From NCBI GenBank assembly GCA_007570785.1, contig ML664161.1:10539475-10603474 (forward strand): a stretch of 64,000 nt of DNA, written 5' to 3'. A program made the translations under genes and the position numbers. Shown here in pieces: positions 1 to 11,147 of the stretch. How positions within the stretch are numbered: position 1 is the stretch's first letter; the number at the start of each line of letters is the position of its first letter. The notes beneath the pieces were generated by a model. That model had not been told where the DNA came from, ran no database searches, and worked only from the letters and a program-made list of their open reading frames with translations. Source of the stretch: Antilocapra americana. Its lineage: Eukaryota; Chordata; Mammalia; Artiodactyla; Antilocapridae.

Positions 1-46
1 AAACTATAACCTTTAAACTCATTGGTTAGTTCTCTGCTGATATTCT

Positions 47-577
47 TTTTGTTTTAAATTTTTTTATAGTAAAGTTGATTTACAGTATTGTGTTAGTTTC
101 AGGTATACAGCAAAGTGAGTAAATTCTACATATTCGTATATCCACTCCTTTTTTAGATTGTTTTCCCATATAGACCATTACGGAGTATTGAGGAGAGCTC
201 CCTGTGCTATACATTAGGTCCTTATTAGTTATCTATTTTATGAATAGTAGTGTGTATACGTCAAATCCAATCTCCCAGTTTATCCCTCCCTCCCCTTCCT
301 CCTTTGTTAACCATAGGTTTATTTCTTACATCTGTGACTTTATTTCTGCTTTGTACCTAAGTTCATTTCCACCATTTTTTTAAATTCCACATATACATGT
401 GATATTATATGATATCTGTCTTTTCTCTAACTTAACTCGGTATGACAACCTTTGCAGTGGTGTTATTTCATTCATTTTTTTTTTTTTTTACTGCTGAGTA
501 ATGTTTCATTATAGGTACGTAGCATATCTTCTTTATCCATTCCTCTGTCAATATACATTTAGATTGCTTCCAAGACT
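47..577 (-). mobile_element. L1 LINE, 3' end, old and 5' truncated
   Basis: On the plus strand this starts with a T-rich run and continues as the reverse complement of an artiodactyl L1 3' UTR and ORF2 tail. Recognisable words are 'gttgatttacagtattgtg', 'gctatacattaggtccttat' and 'cttctttatccattcctctg'. It is diverged, with an enlarged T run at 477-490, and breaks off at about 577 after 'gattgcttccaag'. No reading frame survives. The family is clear; the subfamily is not. Confidence 0.85.
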
Positions 578-599
578 GTGTATTTTAAAGCTCTATGAG

Positions 600-872
600 G
601 CAATGTAGGAGGAAGCATAGAGATATGGCTATGAGCACACATTTCGGTGATGGAAAAACCTGTCTTCAAACCTCAAGTCTGCCACTTCAAGCTGGCTGGC
701 ACTAGAAATGTTACTTAAATTCTCCAGGTTCTAATTTATTTATTTATAAAATGAGGATATTTAACTCTGAAGTTGATGTGAGAATTAAATGAGATAAGGA
801 ATGTTAACTGTATAGCACAGGGCCTGGGACATGAAGCACATTTCTAAAGCAAATGTTAGTTGTTGATTTTAT
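600..872 (+). mobile_element. MIR SINE
   Basis: Ancient tRNA-derived SINE. The order of words matches MIR: 'tctgccacttcaagctggc', a degenerate 'ttacttaaattctccaggtt', 'taaaatgaggatattta', 'gagaattaaatgagataa', then 'gcacagggcctgggacat' and a tail near 'gcaaatgttagttgttg'. Near full length and strongly diverged. Confidence 0.8.
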
Positions 873-3593
873 AATGATTAGGCTGAATTATCCAACATGT
901 GTTCTGCTGATGTGTCAAGGTTTGATTTTGAGTTGTCTGCAGAACATAAACGTGAAGATGATAAGAAGACAAGTAGGTAAAGTTGCCTTAAACTCAGTGA
1001 GAAATGTATTTGTTTATCATTACTACATGGATGAATATATAGACAGAGGCAGTTTCAGGAGAAAGATGATACCTGAAAAAGTGAGTGTAAGTAGGCCCCA
1101 GGACATAGGAAGAGAATCTTTTATATAGAGAGGAAGAAGGAAGTCTATGCTATAGCAACGGGAGGGAAGGTGAAAGATGAGTGTGGGAGAATTCATGAAT
1201 ATTTATCTATTTGTCACTCCAGTACTTGTGCTTATGAGTCTTAAAAGGTAATGTGCTTTGTCTTGATTCTTACTAAAGTTTTATTTTAAAGTGATTATGT
1301 GTCTGGAAGCTTTAATTGATTACAAGAAACTCAAATTTACTTGCTATCCAGAAAAACCCTAGCCAGAATAAAGGAGTTTGGGGATATTGGTAAGTGATGC
1401 ATTAAAAAAAAAAAATTTAAGAAAATATAAGACAGTTTGTTAAATTTTATACCCTGGAAAAGGTTTGCCCAGTGGGAAGACATCTTTCTTCTCTTGGTTT
1501 TTTAACTATAGTCAACCCATGTAAAAAATGGCACTTACATATAGAGAGAAACAGCTAAACAATTAGATAATCAATATAAATGAATATTTGGAAAAACAAC
1601 TCCTCATACATCCTCTCTAGACTTACAGTTCCTTTTACATAAGGATAGCATTTTTTCAGATGCCGTTTATTATAGTTACAAATTCTCAAGGTATAAATAT
1701 ACTTTCTGAATATATTCTTAATTATTTCAATAACTGACTGCCAAAGGAGAGCTTTATATATGATCCAGCGTTTAGTCATTTTTCTTTCCTAGCAGAAATG
1801 ATACATTTAAGAAATATAAGACTTCTTAATCTGCAGGGTGGAAAAGAGCAAAACTGTAAATAAAACATAATTAGAAAGATTTATTTTCCTATATTACTTG
1901 GGGCATTTTACAAGTTCTACTTCTCCTTATTGGATTTTCAGAAAAACTCTTCTAATAGCCAATGCTATAAATGTCAATTTATAAACTCTGAGGTAAAAGA
2001 AGCATCTGAATTGTGCTTTTGAAATCCTGTCTTTTCCACTTTGAAACTAAATATGATGAATTGTTAAATAATCTTCCATTGGTAAAACCAAGTCCTAAAA
2101 CTGAAGTCATCCATAAATGTTCACCTTAAAAAATACTAAAGAATATCTGTATAATATTGTATCAGAAAGTGAAGTATGACACTGCAATAAACCTAAGAAA
2201 GAAAATTAAATAAAACTAGAATATATACAAATGTATTACCACAGATTTACCAAAGTGTTGCTAGACTTTAAGATGTCAGAAGGAAATCATTATGTCTTGC
2301 ATTGCTGGATCAATTACCTTTGCAGAATCTAATAAATTTTGCCTTCTGATTTTGATGGATGTTTAACCATCTGCTTCTGGAAAGATTTCCATTTATAGAC
2401 CTGGAAAATGCTTCAACACAGTGCTTATTAAGTGTTAGCAATTGAAAGATACAAATAGGTTTTGTGTGGTTACTGTGGCTTAAACAAATGTTGGGACCAC
2501 ATTTTATAACTAAGAAAATGAAGGGAATTTAATGAATTATTGTTTTTCTTCATTTTTTAAAATGTTCCAAAGAATATTTCATGTAGTAATTTATGTTAAA
2601 CTTTTAAACTGCATTAACTCAATGGAAAAAATGATAGATACTTTCAAAATTTTTTCTCTGTAAATATTAAGATTTTCATTCAGCCATGTCTGTTTAGCCT
2701 CATTTATAATAAATATTATTAAGTATTTGATGACATAAAAAATGTAATTACTGAAAAATCTAAAATTTTTTTCATAGTTACAAAAGCATTTGGAATTGGA
2801 ATGTTTAAGGTTGTGTTATAAATTTAATCATATTAAATAAATGTTTATATGAAAAGGAGGGTTTAAATATATATATATTCATATTCAAACTTATACTTAA
2901 GAAGACTTAAAAAGTAAAAACAAAAGATGTTTATATAGCTAGATTTTAGAAAGAGCTATTTCTCCATCTAACTAGAGAAAATAAATATTAAAAAAATTTT
3001 CCTTGGAAATTTTGTGGTAGCTTTTCAATTTATTAAAATTAGTCTGATAAATTCACTTAATCTGATAAAATCAGACAATGGCTAAGACTTTTGCTTGGCC
3101 TTTTTAACAGTTTTGATTAGCATATTAATAATAACTGAAGCCACAACATAGTTGATCTGGTCTCTTCCTATTAGATATAACCTCTTTAAGAATAAGTATC
3201 ATTCTGTTCTTTGTATTTTATATCTTATAACCTTTCTGTGAATTTTAATATATGTCTTTACATAGACATATATAATTTACATATATAATTTCACCATGGT
3301 TTAATGTTACATCATCTTATATAATTCTTTTGCAGGATAATTCATGCACATGCAGTAGAAAGTATATGTGTCTGTGACCTAGGGCATCCTTTAGTGGACA
3401 CAGTAATATACTTGATGCTGTACCAGGTGTGATTTCCTTTTCTTTTTTGTAAAATAACACTGTAGCAGGAGCAGAATATGAGGGGTGAGCATTCTCAGGG
3501 AAAAATACCTCTTTTCACTATTTAAGTCTATACACTTCAGGCATGAGAACCTCCTTCCTACACAAACGTAGATAAGCATGTGACCTGGGACAA
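873..3593. other. Unassigned AT-rich DNA
   Basis: No gene, RNA or recent repeat recognised. There is a poly-A run at about 1404-1416, a short TA run near 2867-2878 and dispersed AT-rich simple sequence. Short open frames here lack any recognisable domain and look like chance ORFs. Very old repeats could be hidden at this divergence. Confidence 0.6.
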
Positions 3594-3608
3594 GCCAATC
3601 AATCTATT

Positions 3609-4573
3609 GTTGTTCAGTCTCTCAGTCGTGATCAACTCTTTGTGACTACATGGACCGCAGCACACCAGGTTTCCCTGTCCTTCACCATCTCCTAGAATTT
3701 TCTCAAACTCATGTCCATGGAGTCGTTGATGCCATCCAATCATCTCATCCCGTCATCTGCTTCTTCTCTTGCCTTCTGTCTTTACCAGGATCAGAGCTTT
3801 TCCCAACGAGTCTGCTCTTCACATCAGGTGGCCAAAGTTTATTAGAGCTTTAGCATCAGTCCTTCCAATGAATATTCAGGGTTGATATCCTTTAGGATTG
3901 ACTGGTTTGATCTCCCTGCAGTCCAAGGGACTCTCAAGAGTCTTCTCCAACACCACGGTTCAAAAGCATCAGTTCTTCGATGCTCAGCCTCTTTATGGTC
4001 CAACTCACACATCCATACACGACTACTGAAAAAAACATAGCTTTGACTGTATGGACCTTTGTAGGCCAAGTAATGTTTCTGCTTTTTAATACACTGTCTA
4101 GGTTTGTCACAGTTTTTCTTCCAAGGAGTAAGTGTCTTTTAATTTAATGGCTTCAGTCACTGTCCACAGTGATTTTGGAGCCCAAGAAAAATCAAGCTTA
4201 CCACTGTTTCCATTTTTCCCCCCACACATTTGCCTGAAGGGATGGGACAGGATGCCATGATTTTAATTTTCTGAATGTTGATTTTTAAGCCAGCTTTTTA
4301 CTCTTTTTCACCTTCACCAAGAGGCTCTTTAGTTCCTTTTCACTTTCTGCCTTAAGGGCGGTGTCATCTGCATGTCTGATATTTCTCCTGGCAATTTGAT
4401 TTCCAGCTTGTGCTTCATTCAGCCCGGCATTTTGAATGATGTACTCTGCATATAAGTTAAATAAGCGGGGTGACAATATACAGCCTTGACATACTCCTTT
4501 TCCAATACTGAAGCAGACTATTGTTCCATATCTGATTCTTTCTTGACCTGGTTTTTTCTTGACCTGTGTACAT
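3609..4573 (-). mobile_element. BovB (RTE) LINE, 5'-truncated, with TSD
   Basis: Reverse complement of the 3' third of BovB, starting at the 3' terminus 'gttgttcagtctctcagtcg'. It encodes, in broken frames, the C-terminal half of the reverse transcriptase. The segment with GVCQGCILSPRLFNLYAEY lies at about 4425-4500, and the catalytic YADD box is mutated to HADD at 4363-4374. The element is flanked by a near-perfect 15-bp duplication, gccaatcaatctatt at 3594-3608 and gccaatcagtctatt at 4574-4588, which fixes both edges. Near the 5' break the 11-mer 'ttcttgacctg' occurs twice within 30 bp, a small local duplication. Dead copy. Confidence 0.93.
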
Positions 4574-4588
4574 GCCAATCAGTCTATT

Positions 4589-4815
4589 ACACCTCCAAGT
4601 GATAGTTTTAGGGAGCTCCTGCCCCAGTGGGATCAATAGTCTCAAGTCCTACACTTTGCTTCAACTCTTTATGCTGAGCAATAGAGATGGAAAATATAAG
4701 CCTCAGGCTTCTGGCAGCCATATTGTCCACAAAAGGAGATATCCTACAAAGAGACCTTGTGACATCCTTTGATTCTAGGATCCTGTCCAATTTTAACCTA
4801 ATACTAGCCTGGATT
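4589..4815. other. Unclassified sequence, possibly an ancient repeat
   Basis: Together with the sequence left of the BovB (3540-3593), this looks like one older block split by the insertion. The phrases 'gacctgggacaagccaatc' and 'cttctggcagccatattg' resemble an old mammalian interspersed repeat that I cannot name with certainty. Confidence 0.3.
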
Positions 4816-4830
4816 TTTTTTAACTAATAA

Positions 4831-5036
4831 AGGTGGCTCAGTGGGAAAGGATGTCTGCCAATGCAGTAGGCTGAAAAGCCATGGGTTTGATGCCTGGATC
4901 AGGAAGATCCCCTGGAGGAGGGCATGGCAAGCCACTCCAGTATTCTTGGCTAGTGAATCCCATGGAGAGAGGAGCCTGGTGGGCTACAGTCCATAGTGTT
5001 GCAAAAAGCCGGGTGCAACTGAACACATACACACAT
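4831..5036 (+). mobile_element. Bov-tA SINE
   Basis: tRNA-Glu-derived ruminant SINE. The tRNA-related head 'ggtggctcag' is followed by the body 'agatcccctggaggagggca', 'ccactccagtattcttgg', 'agaggagcctggtgggctac' and the BovB-like tail. It lacks the first few bases of the head and ends in a CA-rich stretch. Non-coding. Confidence 0.93.
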
Positions 5037-5121
5037 ATTTATTTTTGCTTAAGCCTTTTTAAGTTGGACTTATATTACTTGCAAAGGAAATATGTTTGAC
5101 ACAGTAATCTGTATTATGGCT

Positions 5122-5330
5122 GGGGCTTCCCTGGTGGCTCAGCAGGTAAAGAACCCACCTGCAGCTCAGGATATACAGGAGACTTGGGTTCCATTTGTGG
5201 TTCAGAAAGATCCCCTGGAGGAGAGCATGGCTACTCACTCCAGTATTCTTGCCTGGAGAATGCTATGGACAGAAGAGCCTTGTGGGATACACTCCATTGG
5301 GTCACAGAGTTGGACACGACTGAAGTGACT
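5122..5330 (+). mobile_element. Bov-tA SINE, 3' end separated by a BovB
   Basis: Starts with the canonical 'ggcttccctggtggctcag' and carries a small internal insertion in the tRNA part, so 'cacctgcagctcaggatat' is expanded. It stops at 'gactgaagtgact'. What looks like the missing 3' tail, 'actaaagcaacttagcatg', lies 2.7 kb away at 8061-8079, after the BovB. The split is an inference from the matching ends (5319-5330 against 8061-8072, 9 of 12 identical). Confidence 0.9.
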
Positions 5331-8060
5331 GTTTCTAGGAATCAGTGAACTAAAATGGACTGGAATGGGTGAATTTAACTCAGATGACCATTATATCTAC
5401 TCCTGTGGGCAGGAATGATTTAGAAGAAATGGAGTAGCCATCGTAGTCAACAAAAGAGTCCAAAATACAGTACTTGGGTGCAATCTCAAAAATGAAAGAA
5501 TGATCTCTGTTCATTTCCGAGGCAAACCATTCAATATCATGGTAATTCAAGTCTATGCACCGACCAGTAATGCTGAAGAAGCAGAATTTGAACAGTTCTA
5601 TGAAGACCTAGAAGACCTTTTAGAACTAACACCCAAAAAAGATGTCCTTTTCATTATATGGGACTGGAATGCAAAAGTAGGAAGTCAAGAAACACCTGGA
5701 GTAACAGGCAAATTTGGCCTTGGAGTACAGAATGAAGTAGGGCAAAGACTAAAAAGTTTTGCCAAGAGAACGCATTGGTCATAGAAAACACCCTCTTCCA
5801 ACAACACAAGAGAAGACTCTACACATGGACGTCACCAGATGGCCAACACAAAAATCAGATTGATTATATTCTTTGCAGCCAAAGATGAAGAAGCTCTATA
5901 CCATCAGCAAAAACAAGAGTGGGGGCTGACTGTGGCTCAGATCATGAACTCCGTATTGCCAAATTCAGACTTAAATTGAAGAAAGTAGAGAAAACCACTA
6001 GACCACTCAAGTAAGACCTAAATCAAATCCCTTATGATTATACAGTGGAAGAGACAAATAGATTTAAGGGACTGGATCTGATAGACAGAGTGCCTGATGA
6101 ACTATGGACGGAGATTCATGACATTGTACAGGAGACAGGGATTAAGACCTTCCCCAAGAAAAAGAAATGCAAAAAAGAAAACATGGCTGTCTAAGGAGGA
6201 CTTACAAATAGCTGTGAAAAGAAAAGGAAAAAAGAAATATATACTCATTTGAATGCAGAGTTCCAAAGAATAGCAAGGAGAGATAAGAAAGCCTTCCTTA
6301 GTGATCAGTGCAAAGAAATAGAGGAAAACAACAGAATGGGAAAGACTAGAGATCTCTTCAAGAAAATTAGAGATACTAGAGAATATTTCATGCAAAGATC
6401 AGTTTAGTAAATGACAGAAATGGTATGGACCTAAAAGAAGCAGATGATATTAAGAAGAGGTGGCAAGAATACACAGAAGAAATGCACAAAAAAGATTTTC
6501 ACGACTCAGATAATCATGATGATGTGATCACTCACACTCACCTAGAGCCAGACATCCTGAAAGGTGAAGTCAAGTGGGCCTTAGAAAGTCTCACTACAAA
6601 CAAAGCTAGTGGAGGTGATGGAATTCCAGTTGAGTTATTTCAAATCCTGAAAAATGATGCTGTGAAAGTGCTGCACTCAGTATGTCAGCAAATTTGGAAA
6701 ACTCAGCAGTAGCCACAATAATGGAAAAGGTCAGTTTGAATTCCAATCTGAAAGAAAGGCAATGCCAAAGAATGCTCAAACTACCACAAAGTTGCACTCG
6801 TCTCACATGCTAGCTAAGTGATGCTCAAAATTCTCCAAGCCAGGCTTCAGCAATATGTGAACCACGAACTTCCAGAGGTTCAAGCTGGTTTTAGAAAAGG
6901 CAGAGGAACCAGAGATCAAATTGCCAACATGTGTTGGATCATCGAAAAAGCAAGAGAGTTCCAGAAAGACATCTATTTCTGCTTTATCGACTATGCCAAA
7001 GCCTTTGACTGTGGTCCGCAATAAACTGTGTAAAATTCTTCAAGAGATGGGAATACCAGACCACCTGACCTGCCTCTTGAGAAACCTGTATGCAGGGCAG
7101 GAAGCAACAGTTAGAACTGGACATGGAAAAACAGACTGGTTCCAAATAGGGAAAGGAGTACGTCAAGGCTGTATTTTGTCACGTGCTTATTTAACTTATA
7201 TGCAAATTACATCATGAGAAACACTGGGCTGGAAGAAGCACAAGCTGGAATCAAGATTGATGGGAGAAATATCAGTAACCTAGGATATGCATATGACACC
7301 ACCTTTATGGCAGAAAGTAAAGAAGAACTAAAGAGCTTCTTGATGAAAGTAAAAGAGGAGAGTGAAAAAAAGTTGGCTTAAACCTCAGCATTCAGAAAAC
7401 TAAGACCATGGCATCCGGACCCATCATTCCTTGGCAAATAGATGGGGAAACAGTGTCAGACTTTATTTTGGGGGTTCCAAAAATAACTGCAGATCATGAT
7501 TGCAGCCATGAAATTAAAAAACACTTACTCCTTGGAAGGAAAGTTATGATAAACCTAGACAACATGTTAAAAAGCAGAGACATTACTTTGCCAATAATGG
7601 TTGGTCTTGTCAAGGCTATAGTTTTTCCAGTAGTCATGTATGGATGTGAGAATTGGAGTATAAAGAAAGCTGAGCCCCCAAAATTGATGCTTTTGAACTG
7701 TGGTTTTGGAGAAGACTCCTGAGAGTCCCTTGGACTGCAAGGAACTCCAACCAGTCCATCCTAAAGGAGATCAGTCCTGGGTGTTCATTGGAAGGACTGA
7801 TGTTGAAGCTGAAACTTCAAACTTCAATACTTTGGCCACTTGATGTGAAGAGCTGACTCATTTGAAAAAACCGTGATGCTGGGAAAGATTGAGTGCAAGC
7901 GGAAAATGGGATGACAGAGGATGAGATGGTTGGGTGGCATCACCAACTCAATGGACATGAGTTTGGGTAGGCTCCAGGAGTTGGTGATGGAGAGGGAGGC
8001 CTGGCATGCTGCAGTTCATGGGGTTGCAAACAGTCGGACATGACTGAGAGGCTCAACTGA
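5331..8060 (+). mobile_element. BovB (RTE) LINE, 2.7 kb, broken
   Basis: The longest uninterrupted BovB here, running from the middle of the endonuclease through the reverse transcriptase to the 3' terminus. An APE-type endonuclease fragment is open at 5500-5784 and shows VYAPTSN and WDWNAKVG; the usual GDWN has become WDWN. RT fragments follow at 6425-6712, 6818-7024 (FRKGRGTRDQIAN, YAKAFDC), 6921-7217 (GVRQGCIL) and 7408-7722 (maturase-like tail, MYGCENW). The catalytic YADD reads YAYD at 7286-7297, so one metal-binding Asp is lost. Many stops and frameshifts separate the pieces. The 3' end is 'ctgagaggctcaactga'. The true full-length element would extend several hundred bases further 5'. 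Non-functional. Confidence 0.95.
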
Positions 8061-8080
8061 ACTAAAGCAACTTAGCATGT
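8061..8080 (+). mobile_element. Probable 3' remnant of the Bov-tA at 5122-5330
   Basis: 'actaaagcaacttagcatg' matches the usual Bov-tA 3' tail rather than BovB. It sits directly after the BovB terminus and partly repeats the sequence left of the BovB. Confidence 0.5.
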
Positions 8081-8291
8081 ACATACTATGGCTATTTTGT
8101 CTATAAAACAAAGAAGTGGAGTAGATGTTCCATGATGTCCCTTTCTTAAATTAAAGTTTATTTTTATGACTACATAAACTTGGTAACAGAGATCACATAT
8201 ATATTTTGTATCAGAATAAACCATAGCTATTTAGAGTTTTCCTTCCTTTTATGTTTATCCTTAAGAATAATTTTTAAAAGTGCTTAGTTTC

Positions 8292-8423
8292 ATTTTTTTT
8301 TACTTTATAATTTTATTGGTTTTACCATGCAATGACATGAATTCACCATGGGTTTACATGTGTTCCCCTTCTAGAAACCCCCTCCCACCTTCCTCCTGAT
8401 TCCATCCCTCTGGATCATCCCAG
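8292..8423 (-). mobile_element. L1 (ruminant) 3' UTR arm
   Basis: Poly-T followed by 'ttttaccatgcaatgacatg', 'gtttacatgtgttcccctt' and 'ccccctcccaccttcctcc', the reverse complement of the ruminant L1 3' UTR. It switches abruptly at about 8423 to plus-strand ORF2 sequence. Confidence 0.88.
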
Positions 8424-8976
8424 TTTCTGACAAATAATCTCAAAAATATAAAAGCAGTGCCTGCAGCTCAATTCCAGAAACATAAACAACCCAATCAAAA
8501 AATAGGCCAAAGAACTAAACAGACATTTCTCCAAAGAAGACATACAGATGGCTAACAAACACATGAAAAGATGCTCAACATCACTCATTATCAAAGAAAG
8601 GCAAATCAAAACCACAATGAGTTACCATCTCAAGCCAGTTAGAATGGTTGCTATCAAAACGTCTACCAGCAATAATGCTGGAGAGGGTGTGGGGAAAAGG
8701 GAAACCTCTTACACTTTTGGTGGGAATGCAAAGTAGTACAGCCACTATGGAGAACAGTGTGGGGATTCTTTAAAAAGTTGGAACTAGAACTGCCATATGA
8801 CCCAGAAATCCCACTGTTGGGCATATACACCAAGGAAACCAGAATTGAAAAAGACATATGTACCCCAATATTCATCACAGCACTGTTTAAAATAGCCAGG
8901 ACATTGAATCAACCTAGATGTCCATTGGCAGACGAATGGATAAGAGTGTCATGGTGCATATACACAATGGAATATT
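8424..8976 (+). mobile_element. L1 ORF2 C-terminal segment, left part
   Basis: Plus-strand L1 ORF2 tail. The open frame at 8757 onward contains [16 protein letters not shown] and DEWIRVSWCIYTMEY, diagnostic of the L1 ORF2 carboxy end. It is cut by the BovB within 'aatggaatatt' (8966-8976), and the same 11-mer resumes at 10643-10653, giving the BovB target-site duplication. Confidence 0.9.
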
Positions 8977-10642
8977 TCAGTAGAGTTCAGTTCAGTCGCT
9001 CAGTAGTGTCCGACTCTTTAAGACCCCATGAAATGCAACATGCCGGGACTCCTTGTCCATCACCAACTCCCAGAGTTTACCCTACCTCATGTCCATTGAG
9101 TTGGTGATGCCATCCAACCATCTCATCTTCTGTCATCCCCATCTCCTCCTGCCTTCAATGTTTCCCAACATCAGGGTCTTTTTATTATTATTATTACTTT
9201 TGCCATACAATGCCATGATATCACCATGGGTTTACATATGCTCCCCCTCCAGAACCCCCCTCCCTCCTCCCTCCCTCCTCCCTCCCCCCGGGAAATCTCG
9301 ATGCACCAGCCCAGAGCATCAATCCTGGGCTGGCGATTGATTAGACATATGATAATTAACATGTTTCAATGCCATTCTCCCATATCATCCCACCCTTACC
9401 CTCATCCACAGAGTCCACGAGTCTATTCTATACATCTGCGTTCCTTTGCTGTCTCGCATGTTGGGTTCTCGTTACCGTCTTTCTAAATTTCATATATCCA
9501 ACATCAGAGTCTTTTGAAATGAGTAGGTTCTTTGCATCAAGTGGCCAAAGTATTAGAGTTTCAGCTTCAACATCAGTCCTTCCAATGAACACCTAGGACT
9601 GATCTCCTTTAGGATGGACTGGTTGGATCTCCTTGCAGTCCAAGGGACTCTCAAGAGTCTTCTCCAACACCACAGTTCAAAAGCATCAATTCTTCAGGGC
9701 TCCACTTTCTTTATACTCCAACTCTCACATCCATACATGACCACTGGAAAAACCATAGCCTTGACTAGATGGACCTTTATTGACAAAGTAATATCTCTGC
9801 TTTTTAATATGCTGTCTAGGTTGATCATAACTTTCCTTCCAAGGAGTAAGCGTCTTTTAATTTCATGGCTGCAATCACCATCTGCAATGATTTTGGAGCC
9901 CCCCAAAATAAAGTCAGCCATTGTTCCCATTGATTTCCCGTCTATTTGCCTTGAAGTGATGGGACCAGATGCCATGATCTTAGTTTTCTGAATGTTGAGC
10001 TTTAAGCCAACTTTTTTTCACTCTCCTCTTTTACTTTCATCAAGAAGCTCTTTAGTTCTTCTTCACTTTCTGCCATAAGGGTGGTATCATCTGCATATCT
10101 GAGGTTACTGATATTTCTCCCAGCAATCTTGAGTCCAGCCTGTGCTTCTTCCAGCCCAGTGTTTCTCATGATGTACTCTGCATATAAGTTAAATAAGCAG
10201 GATGAGAGTATACAGCCTTGATATACTCCTTTACCTATTTGGAACCAGTCTGTTTTTCCATGTCCAGTTCTAACTGTTGCTTCCTGCATACAGGTTTCTC
10301 AAGAGGCAGGTCAGGTGGTCTGGTTTCAATCTCTTGAAGAATTTTCCACAGTTTATTGCGGACCACACAGTCAAAGGCTTTGGCATAGTCGATAAAGCAG
10401 AAATAGATGTTTTTCTGGAACTCTCTTGCTTTTTTGATGATCCAACACATGTTGGCAATTTGATCTCTGGTTCCTCTGCCTTTTCTAAAACCAGCTTGAA
10501 CCTCTGGAAGTTCGTGGTTCACATATTGCTGAAGCCTGGCTTGGAGAATTTTGAGCATTACTGTACTAGCATGTGAGATGAGTGCAATTGTGTGGTAGTT
10601 TAAGGATTCTTTGGCATTGCATTCTTTGGCATTCCATTGAGT
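8977..10642 (-). mobile_element. BovB (RTE) LINE inserted in L1, itself split by an L1 tail
   Basis: Reverse complement of the BovB 3' half, starting at the 3' terminus 'gttcagttcagtcgctcag' and ending at about 10642. It is flanked by aatggaatatt at 8966-8976 and 10643-10653. RT frames on the minus strand are fairly well preserved. The segment at 10002-10289 has GKGVYQGCILSSCLFNLYAEY and an intact catalytic YADD at 10086-10097. The segment at 10235-10558 carries FRKGRGTRDQIANMCW and YAKAFDCV. Frames are nonetheless broken between segments, and the endonuclease part is absent. Near its 5' break 'attctttggcatt' is repeated (10608-10635). A 315-bp L1 tail interrupts it at 9183-9497. Confidence 0.93.
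9183..9497 (-). mobile_element. L1 3' UTR, 5'-truncated, nested inside BovB
   Basis: Begins with a decayed A-tail read as (TTA)n, then 'gccatacaatgccatgatat', 'ggtttacatatgctcccc', a (CCCTCCT)-rich run and the ruminant L1 3' UTR to 'tctaaatttcatata'. It is flanked by 18-bp duplications of BovB sequence, ccaacatcagggtctttt (9165-9182) and ccaacatcagagtctttt (9498-9515), with one mismatch. This is the youngest layer of the nest by position. Confidence 0.92.
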
Positions 10643-11147
10643 AATGGAATATTACTCAGCCATTAAAAAGAATGCATTTGAATCAATTCTAATCATGTGG
10701 ATGAAACTGGAGCCTATTATACAGAGTGAATTAAGTCAGAAAGAAAAACACCAATACAGTATACTAATGCATATATATGGAATTTAGAAAAATGGTAATT
10801 ATGACCCTATATGCGAGACAGCAAAAGAGACACAGATGTAAAGAACAGACTTGTGGACTCTGTGGGAGAAGGCAAGGGTGGGATGATTTGAGAGAATAGC
10901 ATTGAAACCTGCATATTATCATATATGAAACAGATCTCCAGTCCAGGTCCGATGCATGCGACAGGGTGCTCAGGGCTGGTGCACTGGAATGACCCTGAGT
11001 GATAGGATGGGGAAGGATGTGGCAGTGGGATTCAGGATGGGGAACACATGTATACCCATGGCTGATTCATGTCAATGTATGGCAAAAACCACTACAATAT
11101 TGTAAAGTAATTAGCCTCCAATTAAAATAAATTAATTAATTTTTTAC
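10643..11147 (+). mobile_element. L1 ORF2 end and 3' UTR, right part
   Basis: Resumes the L1 cut at 8976. It includes 'cagccattaaaaagaatgc', 'gaaactggagcctattata' and the 3' UTR words 'ggctgattcatgtcaatgta' and 'taattagcctccaattaaa', with an A/T-rich end 'aaataaattaattaatttt'. It is followed by the right copy of the outer 13-bp TSD. Confidence 0.92.

Larger units (their letters stand above)
8292..11147. mobile_element. Composite double-tailed L1, interrupted by BovB
   Basis: One insertion unit flanked by a perfect 13-bp direct repeat, agtgcttagtttc, at 8279-8291 and 11148-11160. The left arm (8292-8423) is L1 3' UTR in minus orientation beginning with poly-T. The rest (8424-8976 and 10643-11147) is L1 ORF2 end plus 3' UTR in plus orientation, ending in an A/T-rich tail. 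Both arms contain the same 3' UTR segment, so the unit ends in inverted repeats of about 130 bp. A simple twin-priming event would not normally copy the 3' end twice; priming of two L1 RNAs or copies at the two nicks would. The BovB at 8977-10642 is a later insertion. Confidence 0.75.

Noticed and set aside
4831..5330. Possible tRNA-Glu gene, because of the tRNA-like SINE heads
   Set aside because: The heads are degenerate and directly fused to Bov-A sequence. They are SINEs, not tRNA genes.
8292..11147. Simple twin-primed L1, as at 11182-11939
   Set aside because: The same 3' UTR segment is present in both arms, which a single twin-primed RNA would not give, so it is described as a double-tailed composite.
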